A stretch of DNA of 64,000 nt from Deltaproteobacteria bacterium (GCA_040223695.1 JAVKFU010000007.1:62001-126000); one strand, 5' to 3'; positions 37,478 through 46,135 are shown, numbered from the stretch's first letter. The notes: a model not told the origin generated them from the sequence alone. Program-made: numbers and translations.

Positions 37478-38050
37478 TTGAAACAACATTTATCGAAAAC
37501 TATAAGACTCCACACGTTCGCACTATTTATATTCCCGTTTTTTATAGTCTGCACTTATCCAATAATGGGCACTTCATCAGAGGATGAATATTTCGAGTCT
37601 TTTTCCGATACCGAAATTCAATATGACGAATACGGATTTGCGTACCTTCCGGGGTCTGAATACACGCACGATCACGAATATTATCCGGAGGAATATGAAT
37701 ACTATTTTGACGAACACTCAGCCGACGATGAAGAATGGGAATATACCGCCGATCAGGATCTGTTTTTGGTGGAGCAACCCGATCCGCTGGTCGATCAGGG
37801 AAACCCCCTGGTAGATCGTCCCAATCCCCTTGTTCAGCGTGAAGCGCCGCTTGTGAATAGACCCGATCCTCTTGTAGAACAATCGCGCCCGCTGGTAAAA
37901 CAATCCGCTCCGCTCGTAGAGAGACCCCTACCGTTGGTTAAGCGCCCGCATCCTCTCGTTACCAGGCCCCGTCCTCTGGTTAGACGGCCCGCTCCACTGG
38001 TGAAGATGCCCCGTCCGCTCGTCGAGCAGCCGCCGCCGCTTGCGCGCTAG
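37478..38050 (+). CDS. secreted protein with 13 heptapeptide LVxxxxP repeats
   Basis: This is 190 residues with a TTG start at 37478, seven nt after AAGAGG. Residues 1-30 form a signal peptide. Residues 31-96 are acidic and tyrosine-rich (23 D/E and 11 Y of 66, no Lys or Arg). Residues 97-187 are thirteen exact-length 7-residue units, consensus L-V-x-[QR]-[PSG]-x-P, then LAR. Charge moves from acidic in the first units to strongly basic in units 7-12. Codons for the same residues vary from unit to unit, so the pattern is kept at protein level. No homologous family is known to me. It lies 101 nt before the acidic repeat protein. Confidence 0.85.
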   Translation: MKQHLSKTIRLHTFALFIFPFFIVCTYPIMGTSSEDEYFESFSDTEIQYDEYGFAYLPGSEYTHDHEYYPEEYEYYFDEHSADDEEWEYTADQDLFLVEQPDPLVDQGNPLVDRPNPLVQREAPLVNRPDPLVEQSRPLVKQSAPLVERPLPLVKRPHPLVTRPRPLVRRPAPLVKMPRPLVEQPPPLAR

Positions 38051-38113
38051 CCGGGTAACGTGAACAAGACATATCAATTGAGCTTCGGAAATAACAACTG
38101 AAGGAAGGAAAAA

Positions 38114-38155
38114 ATGAGGATTGAAGAAGATTACAACAACAGGAGGAACAAATGA
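38114..38155 (+). CDS. possible 13-codon leader ORF
   Basis: AAGGAAGG precedes an ATG that opens MRIEEDYNNRRNK and stops at TGA 38153-38155, overlapping the ATG (38152-38154) of the acidic repeat gene in an ATGA junction. The AGGAGG for that gene lies inside the leader. It may couple or buffer translation of the repeat gene. Chance occurrence is possible. Confidence 0.35.
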   Translation: MRIEEDYNNRRNK

Positions 38156-38631
38156 GAAAATCGCTAGGAGACAAAATACTTTTCACTATGCTCTTTCTGA
38201 CTATGGTCTACGCGGCTTCGTTACTTCCATTTATTCACAATGCCGCAGCATGGAATCTTTCCCCGGCACACAAGAGTCCGCTAATTCAATATGAAGAAGA
38301 AATAGGGCCTCCGCCCGTACCGGACACGCCCAGGGCCCCGGAGCCGGGGGAAATGTACGACCCCGCTCTTTCTTCCGACAGCGCGATCTCGGAACCCGAT
38401 CCGTTGTTTGAAGAACCCGAGCCTGTCGTCGAACAGCCTGAGCCCTATGTGGAGGAAGCGGAGCCTTTTCCGGGAGAGGCGGAACCCGAAGTAGAAGAGC
38501 CCGAGCCGTTGGTTGACCAGCCTGAACCACTCGTTCCCGAGGAAGAACCTCTGGTTGACGAGCCGGAATCCATGGTCCCCCAGGGAGAGCCGCTAGGTGA
38601 CAGGGAGGCTGAGGGAAGAGGCATAAGATAG
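38152..38631 (+). CDS. secreted acidic heptad-repeat protein with GDREAEGR tail
   Basis: This 159-residue protein has a strong AGGAGG. Residues 1-33 form a signal peptide. A Pro-rich stretch is followed by ten 7-residue units at 81-150 of the type x-x-E-P-[LV]-V-[ED], for example EPEPVVE, EPEPLVD and QPEPLVP. Between R61 and R151 there is no Lys or Arg, so the repeat is a polyanion with regular prolines. The end PLGDREAEGRGIR matches the tail of the 4934-5416 protein. The next gene upstream has the same 7-residue, Leu-Val-Pro spacing but becomes basic. The repeat probably forms an extended polyproline-like rod; function is unknown. Confidence 0.85.
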   Translation: MRKSLGDKILFTMLFLTMVYAASLLPFIHNAAAWNLSPAHKSPLIQYEEEIGPPPVPDTPRAPEPGEMYDPALSSDSAISEPDPLFEEPEPVVEQPEPYVEEAEPFPGEAEPEVEEPEPLVDQPEPLVPEEEPLVDEPESMVPQGEPLGDREAEGRGIR

Positions 38632-38702
38632 TAGCAATTCCCCGTAAAACGGTTACATTCTGATAATAATTCAACCGTGCCGACACAAGGAGGAACAAGA
38701 TA

Positions 38703-39050
38703 GTGCTATTCGACAGAAAAATCGATTTCAGTGAATCAAAGCAGAAAGAGTGGGAACTGCTCAAATCAAAAGTGGGATCGGGAATCGAACTCCCTTTGCC
38801 CGACTCCGAAAGATGGTTTCACACTCACGTAGAAGGAGAAGACCTTATTGTTGAAAGCGCAAAACTGAATGTGCGCCCGCTCATGATATATGATCCGATA
38901 AAGATAGATTTTGAAGAATTCAAAACCGTGGCAGAACACTACAACAGCTTTCTAGAGCTGCAGGTAAGGACAATGAGCGATACGCATGAAATTAAAGACA
39001 AGGCCAAGAATCTTCGTTACGTCTTTATGATCATTTACCATCTTTTGTAA
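38703..39050 (+). CDS. hypothetical protein, 115 aa
   Basis: This has a GTG start at 38703 after AAGGAGG. It is a soluble, charged protein (KQKEWELLKSKVGSGIELPL, ERWFHTHVEGEDLIVESAKL, VRPLMIYDPIKIDFEEFKTV). No family is recognised and no signal peptide is seen. It is placed 71 nt after the acidic repeat gene on the same strand and may share its transcript. Confidence 0.65.
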   Translation: MLFDRKIDFSESKQKEWELLKSKVGSGIELPLPDSERWFHTHVEGEDLIVESAKLNVRPLMIYDPIKIDFEEFKTVAEHYNSFLELQVRTMSDTHEIKDKAKNLRYVFMIIYHLL

Positions 39051-39120
39051 ATAAGACCCGTAACGTATTAGTACATTCCATTCTTTATGAAAAGAAGACG
39101 GCAAGGAAGACTGACCGCTT

Positions 39121-39627
39121 ATGTTCCCGAAGAATTATTACGAGCTAATGGCCGAGTACAACAAATGGATGGACTATAAAATATACGGTGTATGCAGCGG
39201 GATTCCGGACGCCCTACGGAAGAAGGATATGGGCGCGTTTTTTAAGTCGATCCACAGTACCCTTAACCATATCTATTACGGCGACATTGCGTGGCTCGAA
39301 AGGCTCCGCGACAACAAATTCACGCCGAGGGAGATAGGCGCGGACCTCTTCGATGACTTTGAAGAACTCCGAGCGGCCCAGGAAAAGACAGATGTCGAAA
39401 TACTCGAATGGGCCCGGAGCCTGACACCCGAAGACCTGAATAGTGAATACGACTACGAGAGCAATGTGAAGGGATTTAAAAGAACACTTCCACGATGGGT
39501 GCTTGTGACACACATGTTCAACCATCAGACGCATCACAGAGGTCAGGTAACTACGCTTATAAAACAGCTCGGCATTGATCCGGGAATCACTGACATACCG
39601 TGGCTTCCGTGTCTTGAGGATAAATAG
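39121..39627 (+). CDS. DinB-family metal-binding protein
   Basis: This 168-residue four-helix DinB/YfiT-type protein opens with YYELMAEYNKWMDYKIY. The metal-binding histidines are in HSTLNHIYYGDIAWLERL and in HMFNHQTHHRGQVTTLIKQLG. DinB proteins are metal-dependent, often thiol-transferase or hydrolase-like; the substrate is unknown. AAGGAAG precedes the ATG. Confidence 0.88.
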   Translation: MFPKNYYELMAEYNKWMDYKIYGVCSGIPDALRKKDMGAFFKSIHSTLNHIYYGDIAWLERLRDNKFTPREIGADLFDDFEELRAAQEKTDVEILEWARSLTPEDLNSEYDYESNVKGFKRTLPRWVLVTHMFNHQTHHRGQVTTLIKQLGIDPGITDIPWLPCLEDK

Positions 39628-39727
39628 CAAGCGTAAATAAAAAATCAAGCGGCTCTTCACACATTCTTAACTTTTTTCGAATAATATAAAATATCACCAA
39701 TAACAGTCGCTCCGGGAGAGGTTGCCA

Positions 39728-40426
39728 ATGAAACACCTGCTATACATGATCTTATTCGCTATATTTATAACGGCGTGCTCAACCCTTGTAGTCCGGGCGC
39801 AGACAGAGGGTTTTAACGTAAAGACCCCTGTCGAAAAAATATCCGACAGAACGATCAGATTCCTGAATGATATTGTAAAAAACACAAAAGAAGATTCCAG
39901 GCAATCTATTCCTCCTGACCTGGTATGCGGCGCGCAATGTTTTTTAATAGCGCCTTCAATCAATATGGATCACTCCGGGAACGATTTTTCGGGAACGGGG
40001 CTTCTAAGCTGCCGTTCAAAAGACTCAGTCAAACTAACGCCGCCCTTGTTTTATAACGTTACCAATATTGAATCCTTCGAAGAGAACGGAGGCGGGTTGA
40101 TTATCTTTGTCACCGACAGTGAGGGGGTTGAATCGGTTTTAGGTGATCAGCTGCGATTCAATTCCGATGATTCCGGTAGCCGCAAAAATGGACCGGACGG
40201 TACGTCACTCAAATCCTTCATTGCATATACCGGACAGCCCGGAGAGGGGTTTGATGAATTCGATCTTTCGGGAGCTACTCTGGTATACGGAACAGCAGAT
40301 ACGTTCAACGCTTATCAGCAAACCCTAGACCCCATAGACATAATGCTCTACAGCGTCGATATCCCGCCCGCGCTGAGGGGTTTCAACAGTTCGCTTGAAG
40401 AGTGGAGAAATGGCTGTAAAGAGTGA
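39728..40426 (+). CDS. exported SYLF-like (Ysc84) lipid-binding protein
   Basis: This is 232 residues from the ATG after GGGAGAGG. A signal segment includes ITAC, a possible lipobox. The mature part reads IPPDLVCGAQCFLIAPSINM, GTGLLSCRS, KLTPPLFYNVTNIESFEENGGG and KSFIAYTGQPGEGFDEFDLSGATLV. The order of these blocks recalls the SYLF domain, which binds phosphoinositides or membranes. I hold this with moderate confidence, since the usual Gly-rich core is diverged. Confidence 0.6.
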   Translation: MKHLLYMILFAIFITACSTLVVRAQTEGFNVKTPVEKISDRTIRFLNDIVKNTKEDSRQSIPPDLVCGAQCFLIAPSINMDHSGNDFSGTGLLSCRSKDSVKLTPPLFYNVTNIESFEENGGGLIIFVTDSEGVESVLGDQLRFNSDDSGSRKNGPDGTSLKSFIAYTGQPGEGFDEFDLSGATLVYGTADTFNAYQQTLDPIDIMLYSVDIPPALRGFNSSLEEWRNGCKE

Positions 40427-40507
40427 ATGAATTCGTAAAAACAGATAACAGTCCGCTATTTAGTTCGTAACGTTTTCCTAAACCCCTTAAATCACGCAGC
40501 GGTATTT

Positions 40508-40732
40508 TCACTCGAAGTAGCAAGTACCGAAGTCGGGAATTCCTCCCCCCGTATCCATCTCTTCTTCATAGGAATACTGGCAATAGCACACCCCTATTTC
40601 CCCGCAGTCATAGGAGGTGTTGCACTGCTTTCCCTGGTTGCAGTCCTTGCATTGAACAGGCCTGGCGCCCAGGTAAACACCGGCAATTGCAACCATTATA
40701 ACGACGACGAATGAAATTACGATTTTCTTCAT
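40508..40732 (-). CDS. small secreted Cys-rich protein, 74 aa
   Basis: After a signal or anchor helix (residues 4-22) the product has seven cysteines (CKDCNQGKQCNTSYDCG, VCYCQYSY, TCYF) in about 50 residues. The spacing is irregular and no known Cys-rich fold is matched. It lies 85 nt downstream of the large Cys-rich gene on the same strand and may be secreted with it. Confidence 0.6.
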   Translation of the reverse strand: MKKIVISFVVVIMVAIAGVYLGARPVQCKDCNQGKQCNTSYDCGEIGVCYCQYSYEEEMDTGGGIPDFGTCYFE

Positions 40733-40817
40733 TTTATCTCAGCCCCCCAAATTTGATTTTATTTAATAATCTTATAGCACATTTATTATTCGGCAAAAGA
40801 TCCCTAATTTTATAACG

Positions 40818-42047
40818 TCAGCATGCAGATTTTCCGAATAATTTCCTCGCCAGTATCAAGCCCGGTATCAGAAGCCATAAAGGGAGGCCTCTCTCCCCTC
40901 CGGCTGCCGGTGCAAGCGCACAGCTCGAACTGCCGCCACTTTTTTCCTTTTCGCCGCACAGGGTACCGTTTATATCGCACTGAGGTGTAATTCCCCTTTC
41001 CCGCTGCAGTTTGTTCACATCGAATATAGCGGCTTCGGTCTTACTATTAGCAATACAACCGCAAATCTGGCTTGCACAGCAGCTACATCCCGCCTCTTCC
41101 TCCAGTTTGATAATTTCCGACACGTCACAGCTCTGAAGCCCCGAACATGCCTCTTCGACCAAATCCCTGTCATTACATTGCGAAGTACATAAGGTTGCAT
41201 CGCATGTATAGCCTATCTCAATCCCATTTGCGGATTGGCAGCTTCCATACTCATCGCATACTTCCTCACAATTAACGTTATCCGGGGGAAGAGGAATATC
41301 GTCCGGCAATAAAGGGCATCCTCCAATCGACTCCGGGGCGTCCGGTATGCAACCGTCAAAAGGCGGTGTGGGCAAAGTCCCTGTAGCGTTCGGATTAAAG
41401 GCCGCGGACCAGACCATATCTTCTCCCAGATCGCACACCTGATTGTTAAGCCCTACCTGATACGGCCCGTTGAACGTCGGGCAAAGACATTCTACAATCC
41501 CTTCTTCACCTGTTCTGGTACACGGGGCTGTCATACATCCCGCGTACAAGGACGGGGCGCAGTTCGTCTCTCCCAGGCCCTCTTCCGGCACACAATCGAA
41601 GCTAAACGTGGAAATCATGTCCGTGCCGGGAATAAAACTGCCGTTATTGATAGAACCGCACACCGGAGCAGAGTTAGTAGTCTGACAAGCGCTGCCGTCC
41701 GCTCCGCATTTCTCAATCGTCTCAAGATATACATCCAGATTCAGGATCGCATTAATGTCTACAAAATATTTTCCATAAGAAATTTCGAAACATTCACAAT
41801 TCGCGAATGTCCCGTCTCCTACAAGCTCGCATTTCTCAGGCTCCGGACCGGAGTAATAACACAGGGCTATCGGTCCGCCCTCGCAAGGTAGAAAATTGGA
41901 GGGCTCGAGGATTATGTCCGCAAAAGCAGGCCCGAAAGGTGTCGTCATCAAATCATTAGGCACAAAATTTATTTGAGCCCGCGATGACGGAACAAAAAAT
42001 ACGGAAAGAATAAGCATAGACTTAATCAGAATTATATAGATTTTCAT
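40818..42047 (-). CDS. large Cys-rich exported protein with MYXO-CTERM-like anchor
   Basis: This is 409 residues with a signal peptide (1-24) and 34 cysteines in the whole chain, many in CxC or CxxxC arrangements (NCECFE, VECLCPTF, EEAGCSCCASQICGC). The C-terminus is tripartite: SSSCALAPAAGG, then the hydrophobic stretch LPLWLLIPGLIL and the basic ARKLFGK. This resembles MYXO-CTERM-type sorting signals, where a Cys precedes a membrane segment and Arg/Lys. I infer cell-surface display by a rhombosortase- or myxosortase-like enzyme, none of which is in this window. The ectodomain family is not recognised. Confidence 0.7.
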   Translation of the reverse strand: MKIYIILIKSMLILSVFFVPSSRAQINFVPNDLMTTPFGPAFADIILEPSNFLPCEGGPIALCYYSGPEPEKCELVGDGTFANCECFEISYGKYFVDINAILNLDVYLETIEKCGADGSACQTTNSAPVCGSINNGSFIPGTDMISTFSFDCVPEEGLGETNCAPSLYAGCMTAPCTRTGEEGIVECLCPTFNGPYQVGLNNQVCDLGEDMVWSAAFNPNATGTLPTPPFDGCIPDAPESIGGCPLLPDDIPLPPDNVNCEEVCDEYGSCQSANGIEIGYTCDATLCTSQCNDRDLVEEACSGLQSCDVSEIIKLEEEAGCSCCASQICGCIANSKTEAAIFDVNKLQRERGITPQCDINGTLCGEKEKSGGSSSCALAPAAGGERGLPLWLLIPGLILARKLFGKSAC

Positions 42048-42334
42048 TATATCCTCCGCTACTTAGAACAAGATGTAAAATCACTATGAGTTGGCATCCC
42101 ACAATACTGATTAAGATTGAAACAGGCTACACTACCCGCAAGTATTTCACTTATTTAATTCTAAGTCAACGGCATTATCGCTTAAATGATAGAATTACCG
42201 TGGCATCGCTAATTAGGAATCACACTTCTTGTAATTCGTTGATTAAGCATGATAATACTGTATCGGTGGTTTTCCGCATACGGGTGTTTACAAAAAAAAT
42301 TACAGGCCTAAATTTAAAGCAATGGAGGGATAAA

Positions 42335-43177
42335 ATGAATCAGTCATCAGGAACAGTCTTAAAAAGAGCATTTCGGAATTCACTAAAGATATCGGTCACG
42401 ATATCCCTTATCTTGGGATTATTTTCTATTATGCTTCCCGCCAGCTTCGTAGCAGCCCAGGAGAGTAATCCCGATATCGACCCGAAAGCGGAAAGTCTCC
42501 TTCAGGAGATGAGTTATTTTATGGGAAGTAAATACCAATATACCTTCAAGGCCGAAATTATGTACGACGTGGTACTTGAATCGGGTCAAAAGGTTCAGTA
42601 CGACGCAAGTGAAACCGTTTATTTAAAGAAGCCCGATAAATTTTATGTCCAGTACATAAGCGATCTGGGCGGGTACAAAATTTGGTACGACACCGGCAAG
42701 GTTACTCTGCTCGAAGTACCGGCCAACGATTTTTCATTGGCCACTCTTCCACAATCAGTCGATCAGGCGCTGGACAAGCTTTACGAGCAGTACGGTTTCG
42801 CGCCCGCTTTAAGCGAATTCCTTTTTATAAATACATTTAAAACAATGACAAAGAATGTGGTATCGGCTGAAAATTTCGGCCCCAGTAAAGTTTTTGGCGT
42901 GAAGTGCCAGCATCTTTATTTCGTCGAGAAAGACATCGACTGGCAAATCTGGATAGAAGACGGAAAGCGCCCGATTCCCAGAAAACTCGTGATTACCTAC
43001 AAGAATCTCCCGGAATCACCTCAGTTCATTGCCATACTCAAAGACTGGATATTCGACAAATCTATCACGAATTTCGCATTCAAACCGGAGATACCCAACG
43101 TAAACAAAAGGGTGGAATTTTCTGAAATTACCGGAAATCCGAAATTTAAAATGGGAAGTATAAGGGCTTTTCAATAG
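42335..43177 (+). CDS. DUF2092 exported protein
   Basis: This is 280 residues from the ATG after ATGGAGGG; the upstream open frame from 42086 is discounted. A signal peptide ends near FVAAQES. The mature chain reads DPKAESLLQEMSYFMGSKYQYTFKAEIMYDVV, the start of DUF2092, a LolA-like periplasmic lipoprotein-carrier fold, and continues with DKFYVQYISDLGGYKIWYD and SKVFGVKCQHLYFVEKDIDWQIWIEDGKRPIPRK. DUF2092 proteins are periplasmic with unclear function; they may carry hydrophobic molecules. A strong terminator follows. Confidence 0.85.
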   Translation: MNQSSGTVLKRAFRNSLKISVTISLILGLFSIMLPASFVAAQESNPDIDPKAESLLQEMSYFMGSKYQYTFKAEIMYDVVLESGQKVQYDASETVYLKKPDKFYVQYISDLGGYKIWYDTGKVTLLEVPANDFSLATLPQSVDQALDKLYEQYGFAPALSEFLFINTFKTMTKNVVSAENFGPSKVFGVKCQHLYFVEKDIDWQIWIEDGKRPIPRKLVITYKNLPESPQFIAILKDWIFDKSITNFAFKPEIPNVNKRVEFSEITGNPKFKMGSIRAFQ

Positions 43178-43207
43178 TAATAAATCTGATTTTTGAAATA
43201 AGAGAGA

Positions 43208-43238
43208 GTGCGCCGGAATTATCCGGCGCACTTTTTTT
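43208..43238 (+). terminator. Rho-independent terminator after the DUF2092 gene
   Basis: A perfect 10-bp stem GTGCGCCGGA with TCCGGCGCAC, a 4-nt loop, and seven T. It sits between convergent genes and may also stop transcription of the cold-shock gene, though its other flank lacks a T-run. Confidence 0.9.
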
Positions 43239-43245
43239 AACCGTT

Positions 43246-43455
43246 TTAAGCTAAAACAACGTTTTGAGCCTGAGGACCTTTCTGTCCGTCAACAACGGTG
43301 AACTCTACACGCTGTCCCTCTTCGAGGGAACGAAAGCCTGTAGCGTTGATTTCACTGTAGTGAACGAAAACATCATCTTCATTCTCAACCTCTATGAAAC
43401 CAAAACCTTTTGTAGAATTGAACCACTTCACAGTGCCAATTTTACGTTCTGACAT
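43246..43455 (-). CDS. cspA: cold-shock protein (CspA family)
   Basis: This 69-residue OB-fold protein has intact RNP1 KGFGFIEV and RNP2 VFVHYSEI motifs, and the usual [13 protein letters not shown] start and [10 protein letters not shown] end. It binds single-stranded RNA or DNA. GGAGG lies about 10 nt before the ATG. Several hundred bases upstream are gene-free, which would allow a long 5' leader of the csp type. Confidence 0.96.
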   Translation of the reverse strand: MSERKIGTVKWFNSTKGFGFIEVENEDDVFVHYSEINATGFRSLEEGQRVEFTVVDGQKGPQAQNVVLA

Positions 43456-43932
43456 AGCTGGCTTACCTCCTATCTTTAAATTGGGTTATGCTAGTGGTTC
43501 GAAATCACTTCAGATTGGAATCTTACGTTGGTCTAGAACTACTGCAACCTCACGTCAAATATAGCTTATCTCAAGGGCGCTGTCAATACGGGAAATAATT
43601 AGTTAAAAATGAATATGCATTAGTCAAGCCCCGTGTCTCGGGAACTCCACGCTATGAAACCAAGAAAGCATTCGTGTACGCTCCTCTCCTTCCCGCAAAG
43701 TCCCGCTGGTATTCTTTGGAAATTACGGAGCCCATCATACACAGATGTAGAGTCCGCCCTCTCCTCATTCAAAAACGAGCGGCAGGAAAAATAACCGTTT
43801 CCGCCACAATTCATATTCCATACCGTCAGAACAGTAGCCGGCGGTGGTTCTCAGAACTCAAAGTCAAGAACGCTGCCCGACCTCGAATCTTCTAATTTGT
43901 TAGGTATGATTTTAAATGTCTAGAAAAACATT
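43456..43932. other. intergenic; possible csp leader; no gene supported
   Basis: 477 bases. The right side of the cold-shock gene (43456-43570) could hold its leader and promoter. Two overlapping short frames at 43620-43895 lack ribosome sites and known domains. Their high Arg and Cys content suggests non-coding or decayed DNA. Confidence 0.4.
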
Positions 43933-45084
43933 ATGATGATAAAACTTGCGGCATTAATGATTCCGTTACTACTTATTCTTGGCGGCTGCGTAGCCAAACA
44001 AAGCCCCGAACCGGACCACCGATTTACATTCAGCTGGCCATACTCGGATAACGATGGAATGAAACCGAGAGGAGGAGTGACCGAGGGCGCTCCGGTTACA
44101 TTGGACAAATCCCCGAGTCCCGGATGGCTTTCGGTCATGGAGCCCGGAGTCACAAAATACGAGCGTGACCGGAGGGCAATCCTGTCAATGGCGGGTACTT
44201 ACAGGGTCACGTTTAATTTCATCGAGACCGTCCCACTCAGAAGCGATTACAAGGTTGACCGGCCTTATCAGTCATGGGCTACCGAATACATAGAGGTAAT
44301 CGAGGACACAGGAGATTTCATAAGCCTTCAGCACATACTGATCATGTACTTTGTGGACGAAAACGGCAAAACGGAAGGGCCTGTGGTCGCCAAGCACTGG
44401 CGGCAGGACTGGACTTACGAGGACACTGAGATTCTCGAATTCAAGGGTAATAATACCTGGCGGAAAATCAAAGTACCGGGAACTGAATCCAGGGGAAAGT
44501 GGTCGCAGGCAGTTTTTCAGGTAGACGACACCCCCAGATATGAAGCTCTCGGAGAATGGACGTATGCCGGAAACTATCCGAGCTGGACAAGCTCCGGAAC
44601 CTGGCGCCCTTTACCCAGAAGAGAGTTCAGCGTCAGGGACGACTATAATGTGCTCGACAGCATAAACCGCGTCGTCATAACACCTGTCGGATGGGTGCAT
44701 GAGCAGGAAAACCTGAAACTGGTTGTCGATGATAACGGAAATCCATCAGGGAATAATCCTTACTTGGTTAAAGAAATAGGAGTTAACCGTTACGAAAATA
44801 TTAAGGAATTCGACTCGAAGGCCGCAGTAGATTACTGGAACCGAACCGCTCCTTTCTGGAGTGATGTAAGAAAATCATGGACAGAGGTGATATCGAACAA
44901 TTCTCCGCTCAAGCTGAGCAGCAGCTACGATGATAAGAAGCTCTACGAGTATCTGTTTGAGTACGCGGACAACATTGAAGCGGGCGGACAATACGACAGC
45001 GCTCAGGGTTCCGAATACGCTAAAGAGATTATTAACCGATATGTAATACAGTCCGGAGCGATTCCCGATTCCGCAGTGTATTAA
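43933..45084 (+). CDS. DUF6607 lipoprotein
   Basis: This 383-residue protein has a signal with lipobox LGGC (around residues 16-19). The body has the DUF6607 blocks: RRAILSMAGTYRVTFNFIET, WATEYIEVIEDTGDFISLQHIL, VAKHWRQDWTYEDTEILEF, WSQAVFQVDDTPRYEALGEW, PLPRREFSVRDDYNVL and VGWVHEQENLKLV. The family is of unknown function and probably a periplasmic beta-barrel. ATG at 43933 or 43936 is possible. Confidence 0.85.
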   Translation: MMIKLAALMIPLLLILGGCVAKQSPEPDHRFTFSWPYSDNDGMKPRGGVTEGAPVTLDKSPSPGWLSVMEPGVTKYERDRRAILSMAGTYRVTFNFIETVPLRSDYKVDRPYQSWATEYIEVIEDTGDFISLQHILIMYFVDENGKTEGPVVAKHWRQDWTYEDTEILEFKGNNTWRKIKVPGTESRGKWSQAVFQVDDTPRYEALGEWTYAGNYPSWTSSGTWRPLPRREFSVRDDYNVLDSINRVVITPVGWVHEQENLKLVVDDNGNPSGNNPYLVKEIGVNRYENIKEFDSKAAVDYWNRTAPFWSDVRKSWTEVISNNSPLKLSSSYDDKKLYEYLFEYADNIEAGGQYDSAQGSEYAKEIINRYVIQSGAIPDSAVY

Positions 45085-45266
45085 AGCTACATTTCAGTTG
45101 AAACAACCCCGTAAGGCCCGAGACGCCAAATCCAGTCCTTTAAAAGGAAGAAGAACATTTCACCATTCCCTCTGGCTAGGCTGCCCTATTACCAATTATC
45201 CCCGATTCATAATTTTTATAGCGCCTCTCCGCAAGTAAAAATTACCTCGTATTCAAACAGCATTTG

Positions 45267-45296
45267 TTGACATCTGCCTTAATTTTAAGGTATTAA
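45267..45296 (+). promoter_or_regulatory. possible sigma-70 promoter for the LOG gene
   Basis: TTGACA (45267-45272), an 18-nt spacer and TATTAA (45291-45296) lie about 70 nt upstream of the LOG gene start. The -35 box is perfect. Confidence 0.4.
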
Positions 45297-45364
45297 AATC
45301 ATGTACTTTATATTTACAAACAACGGTAAGAATCATCAAATACTGATCGCTTAAAGAACTGAAA

Positions 45365-46135
45365 TTGCTAGAATACATCAAAAATATCTTTAAAAGACCC
45401 ACCCGCAGAAAGCATGTCATGGAAGACAGGGAATTTATAGAGGGGCCGCATTCCCGTCGTCGTGAACTCTGGTTTTTAATTCGGGTAATGGGAGAATTTC
45501 TTCATGGATTCCGCATACTCCATTTCGTCGGGCCCGTTGTAACCGTTTTTGGCTCAGCAAGAACAAAGGACGATACACGCTACTATGAGCTCGCAAGGGA
45601 GATAGGACATCGACTTGCTTTAATGGGTTTTACCATAATGACCGGAGGGGGCCCCGGGATTATGGAAGCAGCCAACAGAGGCGCAAAGGAAGCCGGAGGA
45701 AAATCCGTCGGCTGCAATATAATTCTCCCGATGGAACAAGGCCACAATCCTTACCTGGACATTATGGTTACATTTAAATACTTTTTTGTGAGAAAGGTAA
45801 TGCTGCTGAAATACTCCTACGCGTTTGTAGTCATGCCCGGCGGCGCGGGCACTATGGACGAGCTTTTTGAAACCCTTACCCTGATTCAAACCAAAAAGAT
45901 TTTTAACTTTCCGATAATACTGGTAGGCAAAGAATACTTCGAGCCTCTGATGGAGCTTCTTGACTCGATGGTGGAAGAAAAGACGATAGATCCTCACGAC
46001 CTTGATTTATTGATACTGACAGATTCTGTAGAGGAGGCCGTCTCGTATATAAAAATTAATATTGTCGATAAATTCGGCATCAAACTTAAGAAACTGCCTA
46101 AGCCTTCCAAAATCCTGTTGGAAAAGGGCGCCTGA
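45365..46135 (+). CDS. LOG-family nucleotide 5'-monophosphate phosphoribohydrolase (TIGR00730)
   Basis: This is up to 256 residues. The Rossmann-like LOG fold is shown by TVFGSARTKDDTRYYELAREIG, GGGPGIMEAANRGAKEAGG and the signature PGGAGTMDELFETLTLIQT. LOG enzymes split NMPs, including cytokinin nucleotides, into base and ribose 5-phosphate. The start is TTG at 45365, or the ATG at 45419; neither has a strong ribosome site. Confidence 0.88.
   Translation: MLEYIKNIFKRPTRRKHVMEDREFIEGPHSRRRELWFLIRVMGEFLHGFRILHFVGPVVTVFGSARTKDDTRYYELAREIGHRLALMGFTIMTGGGPGIMEAANRGAKEAGGKSVGCNIILPMEQGHNPYLDIMVTFKYFFVRKVMLLKYSYAFVVMPGGAGTMDELFETLTLIQTKKIFNFPIILVGKEYFEPLMELLDSMVEEKTIDPHDLDLLILTDSVEEAVSYIKINIVDKFGIKLKKLPKPSKILLEKGA

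Noticed and set aside
37478-38631. Heptad-repeat genes as a CRISPR or tandem DNA repeat
   Set aside because: The repetition is at protein level only; the 21-bp DNA units are diverged, with no spacers.
38231-38764. 177-codon minus-strand frame rich in Pro, Arg and Ala
   Set aside because: It is the antisense shadow of the acidic heptad repeat, whose codon pattern keeps that strand open.
42086-42334. Upstream extension of the DUF2092 frame
   Set aside because: The signal peptide and ribosome site place the start at 42335.
43620-43895. Overlapping short frames on both strands left of the DUF6607 gene
   Set aside because: No ribosome site or known domain; could be a decayed gene but I cannot show it.
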